Shown: piece after piece, positions 37,509-47,882 of the stretch
Numbering within the stretch: position 1 is the stretch's first letter
Layout of the letters: every line of letters starts with the position of its first letter
Assembly (NCBI RefSeq): GCF_002192255.1
Contig: NZ_CP021768.1
Location: 1,940,001-2,004,000 of the forward strand
Origin: Stenotrophomonas sp. WZN-1
GTDB lineage: Bacteria; Pseudomonadota; Gammaproteobacteria; Xanthomonadales; Xanthomonadaceae
Reading direction: 5' to 3'
DNA: 64,000 nucleotides
Notes under the pieces: model-generated
Told to the model about the DNA's origin: nothing
Databases searched by the model: none
The model's input: only the letters and a program-made list of their open reading frames with translations
Translations under genes and position numbers: made by a program

Positions 37509-40013
37509 ATGTCTTCCCACGCCCCCGCCCATCCCGTTGCCCCGGCCGATCTGGCTGCGCCGTCCACTGTCGTGCACAAGTTCGGCGGCACCTCGGTGGC
37601 CGATGCCGAACGCTATCGCCATGTTGCCGGCCTGCTGCTGGCCCGCCCCGAATCGCTGCAGGTCACTGTTGTCTCCGCGATGAAGGGGGTCACCGACGCG
37701 TTGATCGAACTGGCGCAGCTGGCGGCCAAGGGCGATGAAGGCTGGCGCGAGGCCTGGCATGCGCTGCGCGCGCGTCATCGCGGCGCCGCCGTGGCGCTGC
37801 TGGGCGAGCAGGTGGGCGAGACCGTCGAATGGATCGATGCCCGCTTCGATCAGCTGGCTGAAGTCCTGGCGGCGCTGGCGGTGATCGGCGAGTTGCCGCG
37901 CGAAGTGCTGGACCGCGTGCAGGGCCTGGGTGAAGTGTTCTCCGCACAGCTGCTCGGCACCCACCTGCGTGCCTTGGGCGAAGACTGTGCGGTGCTCGAT
38001 GCGCGCGAGGTGCTGGTGGTCGGGCATGGCGAACTGGGCGTCGATGTCGACTGGGAAGCCAGCGCCGACCGCCTCGCCAAGTGGCGGCTGCAGCATCCGC
38101 AGCCGCGCCTGGTCGCCACCGGTTTCGTCGCGCGTGATCGCGATGACCGCATCACCACCCTAGGCCGCAACGGCAGCGACTACTCCGGTGCGATCTTCGC
38201 CGCGCTGTTCAACGCCGATGAACTGCACATCTGGACCGACGTCGACGGCGTGCTGTCAGCCGACCCGCGGCTGGTGCCCGAAGCCGTGCAGCTTGAATCG
38301 CTCAGCTACGACGAGGCCTGCGAACTGGCCTACTTTGGCGCCAAGGTGGTGCACCCGCAGACGATGTCGCCGGCGATCCGCCTCGGCCTGCCGATCTTCA
38401 TCCGCAATACGTTCCAACCGGCGCATCCGGGTACGCGCATCAGTGCCGAGCGCTCGCCGCGTGGGCCGGTGAAGGGCCTGACCCTGAGCCCCGGCTTGGC
38501 CCTGTTGAACCTGGAAGGCACCGGTCTGATCGGCGTGCCGGGCACTGCAGAGCGCGTATTCGCCGCCCTGCGCCAGGCGCAGGTGTCGGTGGTGATGATC
38601 TCGCAGGGTTCGTCGGAGCATTCGATCTGCTGCGTGGTGCGCGCTGCCGAAGCTGCGCGTGGCCGCGAGGCACTGCTGCATGCGTTTGCGCATGAGCTGT
38701 CGGTGGGCCAGGTGCAGCGCGTGCAAGTCAGCGAGGGCGTCAGCGTCCTGGCAGCGGTGGGTGACGGCATGGCCGGCCAACCCGGCGTGGCCGCACGCCT
38801 GTTCGAGGCGCTGGGCCGTGCGCAGGTGAACATCCTGGCGATCGCGCAGGGTTCGTCCGAGCGCAACATCTCGGTGGCGGTGGACAGTGCCGATGCCACA
38901 CGCGCCCTGCGCGCCGCGCATGCCGGCTTCTGGCTGTCGCCACAGACCTTCGCGGTGGGGGTGATCGGGCCGGGCAACGTCGGCGCCGCGCTGCTGGACC
39001 AGCTGCTGGCCGCGCGGCCGCAGCTGCTGGCCAAGGCCAACGTCGACCTGCGCCTGCGTGCACTGGCCTCGCGTTCGCGCATGCGCCTGGACGCGGATGG
39101 GCTGCATGCCGACTGGCGCAAAGCCCTTCAGCAAGCGGGTGAGAGCAGCGATCTGGATCGCTTCACCGAACACCTGCTGGCCGCGCACCTGCCGCATGCG
39201 GTGGTGATCGACTGCAGTGGCAGTGCCGAGGTGGCCGAGCGCTATGAGGGCTGGCTGGCGGCCGGCATCCACGTGGTGACCCCGAACAAACAGGCTGGTG
39301 CCGGGCCGCTGCCGCGCTACCAGCGTATCCGCGCGGCGGCGACGGCCAGTGGTGCGCGTTTCCGCTACGAGGCCACGGTTGGCGCGGGCCTGCCGGTGAT
39401 CACCACACTGCGTGACCTGGTCGACACCGGTGACGAGGTGCTGGCCATTGAAGGCATCTTCTCCGGCACGCTGGCCTGGCTGTTCAACCGCTTCGATGGC
39501 AGCCAGCCGTTCTCGCAGCTGGTCGCGCAGGCGCGCTCGATGGGCTACACCGAGCCGGACCCGCGCGATGATCTTTCGGGTGTGGACGTGGCGCGCAAGC
39601 TGGTGATCCTGGCCCGCGAAGCCGGCCACGCGCTCAGCCTTGAGCAGGTGGACGTGGAAAGCCTGGTGCCGGCGCTGCTGCGCGAGGGCAGCGTGGATGA
39701 CTTCATGGCGCGGCTGGGCGAGTCCGACGCCAGTCTGTTGCAACGCCTGCAGGATGCGCGGGCGCGGGGGGCGGTGCTGCGCTATGTGGCACAGCTGGGT
39801 GCCGATGGCGCCTCGGTGGGCCTGCAGGAACTGCCGGCCGATCATGCCTTCGCCAACCTGCGGCTGACCGACAACGTGGTGCAGTTCCGCACCCGGCGCT
39901 ACTGCGACAACCCGTTGGTCGTGCAGGGGCCGGGCGCGGGTCCGGAAGTGACGGCAGCGGGTGTGTTCGCGGACCTGCTGCGGGTCGCCGCCGGTGAAGG
40001 GGCGCGGCTGTGA
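37509..40013 (+). CDS. thrA: Bifunctional aspartate kinase/homoserine dehydrogenase I
   Basis: 834 aa. The aspartokinase domain starts with KFGGTS (from Lys24) and has [13 protein letters not shown] and [15 protein letters not shown]. Two ACT regulatory units follow ([14 protein letters not shown] and [16 protein letters not shown]). The homoserine dehydrogenase starts near residue 480 ([16 protein letters not shown]) with the catalytic region [22 protein letters not shown], and [23 protein letters not shown]. It catalyses steps 1 and 3 from aspartate to homoserine, normally inhibited by threonine. GAGG precedes the ATG. Its stop overlaps thrB. Confidence 0.97.
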   Translation: MSSHAPAHPVAPADLAAPSTVVHKFGGTSVADAERYRHVAGLLLARPESLQVTVVSAMKGVTDALIELAQLAAKGDEGWREAWHALRARHRGAAVALLGEQVGETVEWIDARFDQLAEVLAALAVIGELPREVLDRVQGLGEVFSAQLLGTHLRALGEDCAVLDAREVLVVGHGELGVDVDWEASADRLAKWRLQHPQPRLVATGFVARDRDDRITTLGRNGSDYSGAIFAALFNADELHIWTDVDGVLSADPRLVPEAVQLESLSYDEACELAYFGAKVVHPQTMSPAIRLGLPIFIRNTFQPAHPGTRISAERSPRGPVKGLTLSPGLALLNLEGTGLIGVPGTAERVFAALRQAQVSVVMISQGSSEHSICCVVRAAEAARGREALLHAFAHELSVGQVQRVQVSEGVSVLAAVGDGMAGQPGVAARLFEALGRAQVNILAIAQGSSERNISVAVDSADATRALRAAHAGFWLSPQTFAVGVIGPGNVGAALLDQLLAARPQLLAKANVDLRLRALASRSRMRLDADGLHADWRKALQQAGESSDLDRFTEHLLAAHLPHAVVIDCSGSAEVAERYEGWLAAGIHVVTPNKQAGAGPLPRYQRIRAAATASGARFRYEATVGAGLPVITTLRDLVDTGDEVLAIEGIFSGTLAWLFNRFDGSQPFSQLVAQARSMGYTEPDPRDDLSGVDVARKLVILAREAGHALSLEQVDVESLVPALLREGSVDDFMARLGESDASLLQRLQDARARGAVLRYVAQLGADGASVGLQELPADHAFANLRLTDNVVQFRTRRYCDNPLVVQGPGAGPEVTAAGVFADLLRVAAGEGARL

Positions 40014-40924
40014 TCGCACGTGCGTTCGCGCCCGCCTCGGTGGCCAACGTGGCGGTCGGCTTCGACATTCTTGGCCATGCCATTGCAGGCATTGGTGATA
40101 CCGTGAGCGTGCGCCGCATCGATGAGCCGCTGGTGCGGATCGAGGCGATCCGTGGCAGTGCCGTCGCGCTGCCCCTGGATGCCGCTGGAAACACGGCAGG
40201 CGCTGCATTGATGTCGCTGCGCGAAGGCCTGGGCCTGGATTTCGGTTTCGCGGTCGAGATCGACAAGGGCATCCCGTTCGGTTCCGGCATGGGCGGTTCG
40301 GCAGCGTCGAGTGTCGCGGCGCTGGTTGCCGCCAACTCGCTGCTGGATGTGCCTCTGTCGCGCGAGGCGCTGTACCCGTATGCGCTGGACGGCGAGGCGG
40401 TGGCCAGTGGCGGCCGCCACGGTGACAACGTCGGCCCGCTGCTGCTGGGTGGCCTGGCGTTGTGTACGGCCGATCGCCTGTTGCCGATCCCGGTGCCTGC
40501 CAGCTGGCACAGCCTGCTGGTGCATCCGCACGCGGTACTGGAAACGCGCCGTGCCCGCCAGGCCCTGCAGGGCAGCTATGCGCTGGGCGAGTTCGTGGCA
40601 CAGAGCGCGAACCTCGCGCTGGTGCTCAGTGGCTGCCATCGTAGTGACGCGGCGCTGGTACGCGCGGGCCTGCGCGATGTGCTGGTCGAGCCGCGACGGG
40701 CCGGATTGATTGCCGGCTTCGAAGCCGCCCGTGATGCGGCGCTGTCGTCCCATGCAATGGGCGCGGGCATCTCCGGCGCCGGACCCAGCGTGTTCGCCTG
40801 GTTCGAGGATGCCGACCAGGCGCGTGCCGCTGCGGCGCCGGTGCAGGCAGCGTTCGCTGCGGCCGGCTTCGACAGTGACGCCTGGGTATCGCCGCTGGAT
40901 GCACCGGGAGCCCGCTTGTGCTGA
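40010..40924 (+). CDS. thrB: Homoserine kinase
   Basis: 304 aa from a GTG that overlaps the thrA stop (GTGA). GHMP-kinase motifs: [17 protein letters not shown], the ATP loop [18 protein letters not shown] and [15 protein letters not shown]. It phosphorylates homoserine with ATP. Coupled translation with thrA should keep the enzymes in step. Confidence 0.96.
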   Translation: MIARAFAPASVANVAVGFDILGHAIAGIGDTVSVRRIDEPLVRIEAIRGSAVALPLDAAGNTAGAALMSLREGLGLDFGFAVEIDKGIPFGSGMGGSAASSVAALVAANSLLDVPLSREALYPYALDGEAVASGGRHGDNVGPLLLGGLALCTADRLLPIPVPASWHSLLVHPHAVLETRRARQALQGSYALGEFVAQSANLALVLSGCHRSDAALVRAGLRDVLVEPRRAGLIAGFEAARDAALSSHAMGAGISGAGPSVFAWFEDADQARAAAAPVQAAFAAAGFDSDAWVSPLDAPGARLC

Positions 40925-40953
40925 ATCCGTCCCTTTTACTGGATACCGAACCC

Positions 40954-42240
40954 ATGCAATTTGTTTCGACCCGCGGCCAGTCTCCAGCCGTTGGCCTCAG
41001 CGCGGCGATCGCCGCAGGATTGGCGCCCGATGGCGGGCTGTATGTCCCCGAGCGTCTGCCGGCCACCCGCGAACTGCAGGTCGGGCCGACCCTGGCCGAT
41101 ACCGCCGCCGATCTGCTGGCACCGTTCTTTGCTGGTGACACACTTGAGACCGTGCTTCCGGCGATCTGCCGCGAAGCGTTCGACTTCCCGGTGCCGCTGC
41201 GTGCGCTCGGCGATGGTGACCACGTGCTGGAGCTGTTCCATGGGCCGACGGCGGCGTTCAAGGATATCGGCGCGCGCTTCCTGGCCGGTACGCTGTCGCG
41301 GCTGCAGGCCGGCAAGGACCGCGATCTGACGATCGTCGTCGCCACGTCCGGCGATACCGGTGCCGCCGTTGCGGCGGCCTTCCATCGCCAGCCGGGCGTG
41401 CGTGTGGTGGTGCTGTATCCGGATGGCCGCGTATCTCCGCGCCAGGCGCACCAGCTCGGTTGTTTCGGCGACAACATCCAGGCCCTGCGTGTGGCGGGTG
41501 CGTTCGACGATTGCCAGGCGATGGTCAAGCAGGCGCTGGCTGACCGCGAACTGCAGGCGCAGGTGCCGTTGAGCTCGGCCAACAGCATCAGCCTGGGTCG
41601 CCTGCTGCCACAGATGAGCTACTACGCGCATGCAGCGTTGACCCACTACGCCGCGCATCGTCGCCGGCTCAATCTGGTGGTGCCAACCGGCAACCTGGGC
41701 AATGCGATGGCGGCGGTGCTGGCGCGCGCGCTGGGCGTGCCGATCGGGCAGATCGTGCTGGCCACCAATGCCAATGCCGTGCTGCCGGTGTACTTCAATG
41801 GCGGCGACTACCGGCCGCGGGCCAGTGTGGCCACGGTGGCCAATGCAATGGACGTGGGGGCGCCAAGCAACTTCGAGCGACTGCGCTGGCTCTACCACGG
41901 CGACGACGCGGAACTGCGTGCTGCGTTCCGTGCGTTCGCGGTGGATGACGTGACCATCCGCGCGACGATTGCGGCAGCGCATGCCAGCCGCGGCGAGCTG
42001 TTCTGCCCGCACACGGCGACGGCGGTGAAGGTGCTGCAGGATCTGCGGGCGCGTGGTGCCAAGGGCGACTGGGCGGTGGTGGCCACGGCGCATCCGGCCA
42101 AGTTCGAGGCTGTGGTCGAGCCGCTGATCGGCGAAGCGGTGGCGGTGCCGCCTGCGCTGGATGCGTTGCTGCAGCGGCCGGCGCACGCCGAGCCGTTGGC
42201 GGCCGATTACGCGGCATTGCGTGAGGTGTTGCTGCGCTGA
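40954..42240 (+). CDS. thrC: Threonine synthase
   Basis: 428 aa from the ATG at 40954 (MQFVSTRGQSP, a typical family start); a GTG at 40918 that overlaps thrB would add 12 residues. The PLP lysine is in FHGPTAAFKDIGARF. The phosphate-binding and threonine-synthase motifs ATSGDTGAAVAAAF, SSANSISLGRLLPQ, VPTGNLGNAMA and ATAHPAKF are all present. It makes threonine from O-phosphohomoserine. It is the last gene before a SMAG cluster. Confidence 0.96.
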   Translation: MQFVSTRGQSPAVGLSAAIAAGLAPDGGLYVPERLPATRELQVGPTLADTAADLLAPFFAGDTLETVLPAICREAFDFPVPLRALGDGDHVLELFHGPTAAFKDIGARFLAGTLSRLQAGKDRDLTIVVATSGDTGAAVAAAFHRQPGVRVVVLYPDGRVSPRQAHQLGCFGDNIQALRVAGAFDDCQAMVKQALADRELQAQVPLSSANSISLGRLLPQMSYYAHAALTHYAAHRRRLNLVVPTGNLGNAMAAVLARALGVPIGQIVLATNANAVLPVYFNGGDYRPRASVATVANAMDVGAPSNFERLRWLYHGDDAELRAAFRAFAVDDVTIRATIAAAHASRGELFCPHTATAVKVLQDLRARGAKGDWAVVATAHPAKFEAVVEPLIGEAVAVPPALDALLQRPAHAEPLAADYAALREVLLR

Positions 42241-42248
42241 TCCAGGGT

Positions 42249-42342
42249 CGCCGGGCATGGCCCGGCGCTACCGGAGGAGCGTGGGCGGGTAGCGCCGGGC
42301 CATGCCCGGCGGCTCTCATGTAGAGCCGAGCCATGCTCGGCT
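42249..42342. repeat. Cluster of three SMAG palindromes after thrC
   Basis: Units at 42249-42271 (-), 42289-42312 (+) and 42320-42342 (+). Two have CGCCGGGC/GCCCGGCG stems and the third has AGCCGAGC/GCTCGGCT, all with terminal GTAG. The first two face each other and could fold into one long cruciform that ends the thr transcript. The cluster lies between convergent thrC and the FNR-type gene. Confidence 0.83.
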
Positions 42343-42349
42343 GCCTTTC

Positions 42350-43102
42350 TCAGATCAACCCTTCACCGGCCAGCGTACGCAGCCCATCCTCGTCGAGGAT
42401 CTCCACCACGTTCAGGTGGGGCAGGGCGATCAGCCCTTGCTGGCGCAGCTTGGTGAAGGTGCGGCTGACCGTTTCCATGGTCAGGCCCAGATGGTCGGCG
42501 ATATCGCCGCGGCCCATCGGCAGCGATACGCGCAGGCCGTCGCCGCCCAGCTTGGCCTCGCGTGCGGCCAGGCGCAGCAGGAAATCGGCCAGCTTCTCGG
42601 CCGGCTGCAGGCGTGCCAGCGCCAGCGCGGCGTCCTGCGCGGCATCCAGTTCCTGGCAGGCGCGCTGCAGCAGCTTGCGCTCCAGGTGCGGGAAGCGGCT
42701 GCGCAGCGCCTTCATTTGCGGCAGCGCGACGCGGCATACACGGCTGTCGGCGATGGCCTCGATATCGTAGCGGTGATGGTCGCTGCCGCTCAGGCCCAGG
42801 TAGTCGCCGGGCAGCACGAAGCCGTTGATCTGGCGGCGGCCGTCGGCCAGGGTGCGCACCAGGCGCAGTGCGCCGGCAGTCAATGTATAGACATGGTCGC
42901 GCTCTTCGCCGGTGCGGGCCAGCGTGCTGCCCATGCTGACCTGCTGCGAGACGGTGACCTGTTCCAGCGCCTGCACTTCATCGGGCGACAGCGCCGAGCA
43001 CACCGCAAGGTGGCGAACCGAGCAGTGCAGGCAGTCCAGCGTGGTGCAGGACGGCGAGGCGGGATCGTTGGTGGCGGGCGGAGCGCCGGAAGGCCGGGAC
43101 AT
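42350..43102 (-). CDS. fnr: FNR-type Crp/Fnr family regulator
   Basis: 250 aa. The N-terminus carries C19-TTLD-C24-LH-C27-SVRHLAV-C35, and a further Cys lies in SRVCRVAL at the position of E. coli FNR Cys122. The set could therefore hold an oxygen-labile [4Fe-4S] cluster, although the gap before the last N-terminal Cys is longer than in E. coli. The cyclic-nucleotide-like beta roll and dimer helix follow. The HTH is [23 protein letters not shown], with the Glu and Arg used to read TTGAT half sites. It probably activates low-oxygen genes. Confidence 0.88.
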   Translation of the reverse strand: MSRPSGAPPATNDPASPSCTTLDCLHCSVRHLAVCSALSPDEVQALEQVTVSQQVSMGSTLARTGEERDHVYTLTAGALRLVRTLADGRRQINGFVLPGDYLGLSGSDHHRYDIEAIADSRVCRVALPQMKALRSRFPHLERKLLQRACQELDAAQDAALALARLQPAEKLADFLLRLAAREAKLGGDGLRVSLPMGRGDIADHLGLTMETVSRTFTKLRQQGLIALPHLNVVEILDEDGLRTLAGEGLI

Positions 43103-43229
43103 GTTGCGTGGGCGTATCGCGGGCGGGGGAGGGCCTTATGATACTTCAAGCGGCCGTTCGACCCTGCCCGAGGCGGGGGCGCTAGAATGTCGCCCCCTCC
43201 CACGTCCCGTTCCAGCAGGAGTTCCGCCC

Positions 43230-44627
43230 GTGATCAAGCCCCGTACCCCGCCCGGCACCCTTGAACTGCTGCCGCGCGAGCAGATTGCGTTCCAGCGCAT
43301 GCTGGACGTCATCCGCCGCAACTACGAGCGCTTCGGGTTCCTGCCGGTGGAGACGCCGGTGTTCGAGCTGTCCGACGTGCTGCTGACCAAGTCCGGTGGC
43401 GAGACCGAGCGCCAGGTGTACTTCGTGCAGTCCACCGGTGCGCTGGCCAATGCCGCCGAATCGGGTGACCGTTCGCTGCCGGAAATGGCGCTGCGCTTCG
43501 ACCTGACCGTGCCGCTGGCACGCTACGTGGCCGAGCACGAACACGAACTGACCTTCCCGTTCCGCCGCTACCAGATGCAGCGCGTCTACCGTGGCGAGCG
43601 TGCCCAGCGCGGCCGTTTCCGCGAGTTCTACCAGTGCGACATCGACGTGATCGGCAAGGACAGCCTGAGCGTGCGCTACGATGCCGAAGTGCTGGCGGTC
43701 ATCCATGCGGTGTTCTCGGAACTGCGCATCGGTGATTTCAGCATCCAGCTGAACAACCGCAAGCTGATGCGCGGCTTCTTCGAGAGCCTGGGCGTGGCCG
43801 AAGGCGAGCGCCAGCTGGCGGTGCTGCGCGAAGTGGACAAGCTGGACAAGCGCGGCGCCGACTATGTGCGCGAGACGCTGGTGGGCGAGGGCTTCAGCAT
43901 TCCGGCGGAACAGGTCGAGAAGATCCTGGCGTTCGTCGCCGTGCGTTCGCAGGGCCATGCCGATGCGGTGGCGCAGCTGGCCACGCTGGAAGCCGATGCC
44001 GGTTCCTCGGAGATCCTGCGTACCGGCGTGGCCGAACTGCGCGAAGTGCTGCAGCTGGTGCAGGCGCTGGGCGTGCCGGAAAGCGCGTACTGCCTGAACT
44101 TCTCCATTGCGCGCGGCCTGGACTACTACACCGGCACTGTCTACGAGACCACGCTGACCGACCACCCGCAGATCGGTTCGATCTGCTCGGGCGGCCGTTA
44201 CGAAGACCTGGCCAGCCACTACAGCAAGTCGAAGCTGCCGGGTGTGGGTATCTCCATTGGCCTGTCGCGCCTGTTCTGGCAGCTGCGCGAGGCCGGCCTG
44301 ATCGACGGCATCGAAGCCAGCAGCGTGCAGGCGCTGGTGGCGCTGATGGACGAGCAGGGCATGCCGCAGTCGCTGGACATCGCGCGCCGCCTGCGCGCCG
44401 GTGGCATCAACACCGAAGTGCAGATGGAGCCGAAGAAGATCGGCAAGCAGTTCCAGTACGCGGCCAAGGCCGGCATCCGCTTCGTGGTGCTGGCCGGTGA
44501 GGACGAGCTGGCGCGTGGCGTGGTGGCGGTGAAGGACCTGCTGCGCGAACAGCAGTTCGAAGTGTCGCGCGACGAGCTGGCCAGCACGCTGCTGGTGGAG
44601 CTGGAGCAGTCCAAGGCGATGGTGTGA
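43230..44627 (+). CDS. hisS: Histidyl-tRNA synthetase
   Basis: 465 aa from a GTG at 43230 with AGGAG 8 nt upstream. Class II motifs: [17 protein letters not shown], motif 2 [29 protein letters not shown], the histidine A motif [13 protein letters not shown], and the [12 protein letters not shown] motif 3. The C-terminal anticodon-binding domain includes [23 protein letters not shown]. It charges tRNA-His and so connects to the his operon nearby. It overlaps the small lipoprotein gene. Confidence 0.96.
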   Translation: MIKPRTPPGTLELLPREQIAFQRMLDVIRRNYERFGFLPVETPVFELSDVLLTKSGGETERQVYFVQSTGALANAAESGDRSLPEMALRFDLTVPLARYVAEHEHELTFPFRRYQMQRVYRGERAQRGRFREFYQCDIDVIGKDSLSVRYDAEVLAVIHAVFSELRIGDFSIQLNNRKLMRGFFESLGVAEGERQLAVLREVDKLDKRGADYVRETLVGEGFSIPAEQVEKILAFVAVRSQGHADAVAQLATLEADAGSSEILRTGVAELREVLQLVQALGVPESAYCLNFSIARGLDYYTGTVYETTLTDHPQIGSICSGGRYEDLASHYSKSKLPGVGISIGLSRLFWQLREAGLIDGIEASSVQALVALMDEQGMPQSLDIARRLRAGGINTEVQMEPKKIGKQFQYAAKAGIRFVVLAGEDELARGVVAVKDLLREQQFEVSRDELASTLLVELEQSKAMV

Positions 44628-44920
44628 AGCCTGCCGCCGCAGGGGTACTCACCGTGCTCCTGCTGGCGGGCTGCCAGAGTGACCCGGTGCTGCGCAGCGC
44701 CCGGCTGGGGCCGGCACAGTACCGGCTGCAGGTTGACCGCTGCCACGTGGTCGACCGTGCGCAGCTGGAGGGTGACCTGCAGGCCCTCGCCTCGCGCAAG
44801 TGCCCGGCGGGCGCAGGGGCACTGGAGGGCATCCAGCCGCTGCCGAGCCGGCAGGGCAGCCTGTTCGGCGAATGCCTGCGGCGCGGGGCGCTGCAGGCCG
44901 AGGTGCGCTGTCTGCCCTGA
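44624..44920 (+). CDS. Small putative lipoprotein
   Basis: 98 aa from a GTG that overlaps the hisS stop (GTGA). A signal sequence with lipobox VLLLAGC places lipidated Cys at residue 17. The mature part has four more Cys (HVVDRC-like CHVVD, KCPAG, ECLRR, RCLP), probably in two disulfides. No family is recognised. A strong terminator follows its stop, so it ends the hisS transcript. Confidence 0.7.
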   Translation: MKPAAAGVLTVLLLAGCQSDPVLRSARLGPAQYRLQVDRCHVVDRAQLEGDLQALASRKCPAGAGALEGIQPLPSRQGSLFGECLRRGALQAEVRCLP

Positions 44921-44950
44921 GTCCGGCCAGGTTGTTGATTTGAAAGCAGA

Positions 44951-44975
44951 ACGCCCGCCCTTTGGTGGGCGTTTT
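44951..44975 (+). terminator. Rho-independent terminator after hisS-lipoprotein
   Basis: ACGCCCGCC (44951-44959), CTTT loop, GGTGGGCGT (44964-44972), followed by TTTGCGTTT. The stem has 9 bp with one G-U and is preceded by A-rich sequence, the classic form. Confidence 0.88.
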
Positions 44976-44994
44976 GCGTTTCTGGACGAAGCTC

Positions 44995-45017
44995 AGTCGA
45001 GCATGGCTCGACTCTAC
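44995..45017. repeat. Single SMAG palindrome
   Basis: AGTCGAGC-ATG-GCTCGACT followed by CTAC, a minus-orientation unit, 19 nt after the terminator. Confidence 0.75.
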
Positions 45018-45076
45018 AAAAGCCGTTCTCGATTACTTTCCCAGCGAGATCCAGCAGATCGCCGCCAACTGTCGAA

Positions 45077-45178
45077 GGCGGGGTGGGTCCGGTTGAGGGG
45101 GCGTGAGCCGCATGGATGCGGCGACCGAGCTTACATGGACGTACTTGCAGCGCCCCCCTCAACCGGATCCATCCCGCC
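45077..45178. other. About 100-bp structured element upstream of the his operon
   Basis: A long stem joins 45077-45103 (GGCGGGGTGGGTCCGG, then TTGAGGGGGCG) with 45151-45178 (CGCCCCCCTCAACCGG, then ATCCATCCCGCC). About 27 bp pair, with two G-U pairs and one bulge. The 47-nt apical part contains the perfect palindrome GCCGCAT-GG-ATGCGGC (45107-45122), then GAGCTTACATGGACGTACTT. G-U pairs on one strand suggest the plus-strand RNA is the folded form. From memory similar elements recur between genes in xanthomonads. I see no good coding case in it. It may be a mobile RNA-like repeat or a terminator. Confidence 0.55.
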
Positions 45179-45267
45179 AACCCCCGGGAAACCAGCTTTT
45201 GCTGTTGCTCTGGCTCTTGCCTCTGCGGGTGCAGGGCAGCAGCCCTGCCGCCTCCTCAACCCTCGAT

Positions 45268-45316
45268 TTGACGCACTGCGCAAGAATGCGCTAATGTACT
45301 AACGCGCTATTACATT
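45268..45316 (+). promoter_or_regulatory. his operon promoter with palindromic HisR operator
   Basis: TTGACG (45268-45273), an 18-bp spacer and TAATGT (45292-45297) form the promoter. Over and after the -10 lies a 24-bp near-perfect palindrome: AATGTACTA (45293-45301), six bases ACGCGC, and TATTACATT (45308-45316), with a single mismatch. A TrpR-family protein encoded immediately downstream would bind here and block initiation. Confidence 0.75.
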
Positions 45317-45335
45317 GATGCATGGATACGACCCC

Positions 45336-45644
45336 GTGAAAGCCCGCCCCGAGATTGCCGCCAAAGACCCGAAGGCCGACCTGGACGCCCTGGCCCGGGC
45401 CTTTGCCGCCCTGCGCGAGCCGGAACAGGTGGAGGCCTTCCTGCGTGACCTGTGCACCCCGGCCGAGCTGGAAGCCATGGCCGACCGCTGGAAGGTGGTG
45501 CCGCTGCTGCAGCAGGGCATGCCATACCGCGAGATCCACGAGCGCACGGGCGTCAGCGTGACCACCACCGGACGGGTGGCACGCACGCTCGAGCATGGCC
45601 ATCGAGGCTATGCCGCCGCCATCGACCGCCTTGCTTCGCGCTGA
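45336..45644 (+). CDS. hisR: TrpR-family (YerC/YecD) regulator, probable histidine operon repressor
   Basis: 102 aa from the GTG at 45336, chosen because the operator ends at 45316 and GGA lies 9 nt before the GTG; ATG 45318 would add six residues. The TrpR-like fold is helical: [40 protein letters not shown], then [14 protein letters not shown], which is the HTH. As first gene of the his operon with a matching palindrome in its own promoter, it is very likely a histidine-responsive repressor, as proposed for xanthomonad HisR. Ligand recognition is inferred, not seen. Confidence 0.88.
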   Translation: MKARPEIAAKDPKADLDALARAFAALREPEQVEAFLRDLCTPAELEAMADRWKVVPLLQQGMPYREIHERTGVSVTTTGRVARTLEHGHRGYAAAIDRLASR

Positions 45645-45678
45645 TCCGCGCCCCGTTCCGAACTTCGAGACTTCCCCC

Positions 45679-46590
45679 ATGAGTGCAACCCAGGCAGCGC
45701 CGGCACGAGACCGGTTGCGTATCGCCATCCAGAAGAGTGGCCGGCTGGCCGAACCCGCCCGCAACCTGCTCAGCGCCTGCGGCCTGAGCTGGCGCGAGAG
45801 CCGCGACAAGCTGTTCTGCTACGGCGAATCGCTGCCGGTGGACCTGCTGCTGGTGCGCGACGACGACATCCCCGGGCTGATCGCCGATGGCGTCTGCGAC
45901 CTCGGCATCGTCGGCCGCAACGAACTGGATGAGCAGGCCGCAGCGCGTCGCCAGATCGGCCTGCCGAATGCCTACCAGGCGCTGCGCGGGCTGGGCTTCG
46001 GCCAGTGCCGGCTGATGCTGGCGGTGCCCGAGGATTGGCAGTGGCAGGGTCCGGCGCAGCTGGCCGGCACCCGCATCGCCACCAGCTACCCGGCCATCCT
46101 CAAGCAGTGGCTGGCCGAGCAGGGCGTGGACGCACAGGTGGTCGAGCTGTCCGGTTCGGTGGAAATCGCCCCGCGCCTGGGCACCGCCGACCTGATCTGC
46201 GATCTGGTCTCCAGCGGCGCCACGCTGCGTGCCAACCAGTTGACCCCGGTGCACAACCTGCTCGACAGCGAAGCGGTGTTGGCCGGCGCGGTGCGCGTGC
46301 CGGATGATGCACGTGCATCGCTGCGCGCGATGCTGCTGCGCCGACTCGACGGCGTGGTGCAGCGCCAGGACCGCAAGCTGCTGATGTTCCGTGCGAGCGA
46401 AGATCGCGTCGACGCGCTGGCGCAGCTGCTGGCCGATGCCGAGCCGCTGGTTCGGTTGCCGGCCGATGGCGGTGCGCTGCGCCTGCAGACCATGTGCCCC
46501 GGCCCGCTGAGCTGGCAGCGCATGGAGGAACTCGAGCGCGCGGGTGCGCAGGGCCTGATGGTACTGAGCGTGGAGCGGTCGCTGGCATGA
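45679..46590 (+). CDS. hisG: ATP phosphoribosyltransferase (long form)
   Basis: 303 aa from the ATG at 45679, 34 nt after hisR. Motifs: [58 protein letters not shown] and the PRPP loop in [31 protein letters not shown]. The extra C-terminal domain (about residues 225-303) is the histidine-binding regulatory domain of the long HisG, so the enzyme needs no HisZ. It begins histidine synthesis from PRPP and ATP. It overlaps hisD by 4 nt. Confidence 0.96.
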   Translation: MSATQAAPARDRLRIAIQKSGRLAEPARNLLSACGLSWRESRDKLFCYGESLPVDLLLVRDDDIPGLIADGVCDLGIVGRNELDEQAAARRQIGLPNAYQALRGLGFGQCRLMLAVPEDWQWQGPAQLAGTRIATSYPAILKQWLAEQGVDAQVVELSGSVEIAPRLGTADLICDLVSSGATLRANQLTPVHNLLDSEAVLAGAVRVPDDARASLRAMLLRRLDGVVQRQDRKLLMFRASEDRVDALAQLLADAEPLVRLPADGGALRLQTMCPGPLSWQRMEELERAGAQGLMVLSVERSLA

Positions 46591-47882
46591 ACCGTCTGAT
46601 CTGGTCCCGACTTGATGAGGCTGCGCGCAGCGCGGCGCTGACTCGCCCGGTGCAGACCGTGGCGCAGCAGACCCGCGATGCGGTGGCGGCCCTGATTGCA
46701 CAGGTGCGCGCGCTGGGCGACGACGCACTGCGTGCAATTACTGCACGTTTCGATGGTGTCGCGCTGGCCTCGTTTGAAGTGTCCGAAGCCGAATTCGCCG
46801 CTGCTGAAGCGGCCGTGCCCGCCGAGCTGCGCCAGGCGATGGTGGACGCCGCCGAGCGCATCGCACGCTTCCACGCCGCCGGCATGGGTAAAGGCTATGC
46901 AGTTGAAACCGCGCCGGGCGTGGTCTGCGAACGCATGCTGCGTCCGATCGGCCGGGTGGGCCTGTACGTACCGGCCGGCAGCGCGCCGTTGCCGTCCACC
47001 GCGTTGATGCTGGGTGTTCCGGCGCAGTTGGCCGGTTGCCCGCAGGTGGTGCTGTGCACGCCGCCGCGCGCCGACGGTAGCGCCGATCCGGCGGTGCTGG
47101 TAGCCGCGCGCCTGACCGGCGTGCAGCGCGTGTTCAAGCTGGGCGGCGCGCAGGCGATCGCCGCGATGGCCTATGGCACGACCAGCATTCCGGCCTGCGA
47201 CAAGCTGTTCGGGCCCGGCAACAGCTTCGTCACCGAAGCCAAGCAGCAGGTCGCACAGGACGGCGCCGCCGCCATCGACATGCCGGCTGGTCCCTCCGAA
47301 GTACTGGTGATCGCCGATGCCGGCGCCAATCCGGCATTCGTTGCCGCCGACCTGCTGTCGCAGGCCGAGCATGGCCCCGATTCGCAGGTGCTACTGCTGA
47401 CCGACGATGCCGCGATGCTGGCCGCGGTTGAATCTGAAGTGGAGCGCCAGGTGGCCCTGCTGCCGCGCCAGCAGATCGCACGCCAGGCGCTGTCTGCCTC
47501 GCGGCTGATCCAGGTCGATTCGCTGGACGAGGCCTTCGCGATCAGCAACCGTTATGCGCCCGAGCACCTGATCCTGGCGTTGCGCGAGCCGCGCGACTGG
47601 CTGGACCAGGTGCAGGCCGCCGGCTCGGTGTTCCTCGGCGATTACACGCCCGAGGCACTGGGAGACTATTGCAGCGGCACCAACCACGTGCTGCCCACCG
47701 CGGGTGCCGCACGTGCCTACAGCGGTGTCAGCGTGGCCAGCTTCCAGAACCTGATCAGCGTGCAGAGCGCCAGCGCTGCAGGATTGGCGGCCATCGGCGG
47801 CTGCGCACGCATCATCGCCCGCGCCGAAGGCCTGGATGCGCACGAGCGTGCAGTGGCCCTGCGCATGGAGGTGGCAGCATGA
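46587..47882 (+). CDS. hisD: Histidinol dehydrogenase
   Basis: 431 aa. Motifs: [68 protein letters not shown] with zinc and catalytic His, [10 protein letters not shown] and [14 protein letters not shown]. It performs the last two oxidations, histidinol to histidine, with zinc and NAD. Starts ATGA over the hisG stop and overlaps hisC by 4 nt. Confidence 0.97.
   Translation: MNRLIWSRLDEAARSAALTRPVQTVAQQTRDAVAALIAQVRALGDDALRAITARFDGVALASFEVSEAEFAAAEAAVPAELRQAMVDAAERIARFHAAGMGKGYAVETAPGVVCERMLRPIGRVGLYVPAGSAPLPSTALMLGVPAQLAGCPQVVLCTPPRADGSADPAVLVAARLTGVQRVFKLGGAQAIAAMAYGTTSIPACDKLFGPGNSFVTEAKQQVAQDGAAAIDMPAGPSEVLVIADAGANPAFVAADLLSQAEHGPDSQVLLLTDDAAMLAAVESEVERQVALLPRQQIARQALSASRLIQVDSLDEAFAISNRYAPEHLILALREPRDWLDQVQAAGSVFLGDYTPEALGDYCSGTNHVLPTAGAARAYSGVSVASFQNLISVQSASAAGLAAIGGCARIIARAEGLDAHERAVALRMEVAA

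Noticed and set aside
38256..40601. 781-codon minus-strand open frame across thrA-thrB
   Set aside because: Spans two certain genes on the other strand and has no recognisable domain.
45103..45294. 63-codon plus-strand frame (MSRMDAATEL...)
   Set aside because: It is read through the long palindromic element and low-complexity LLLLLW sequence, with no ribosome site. The structure explains the DNA better than a protein.
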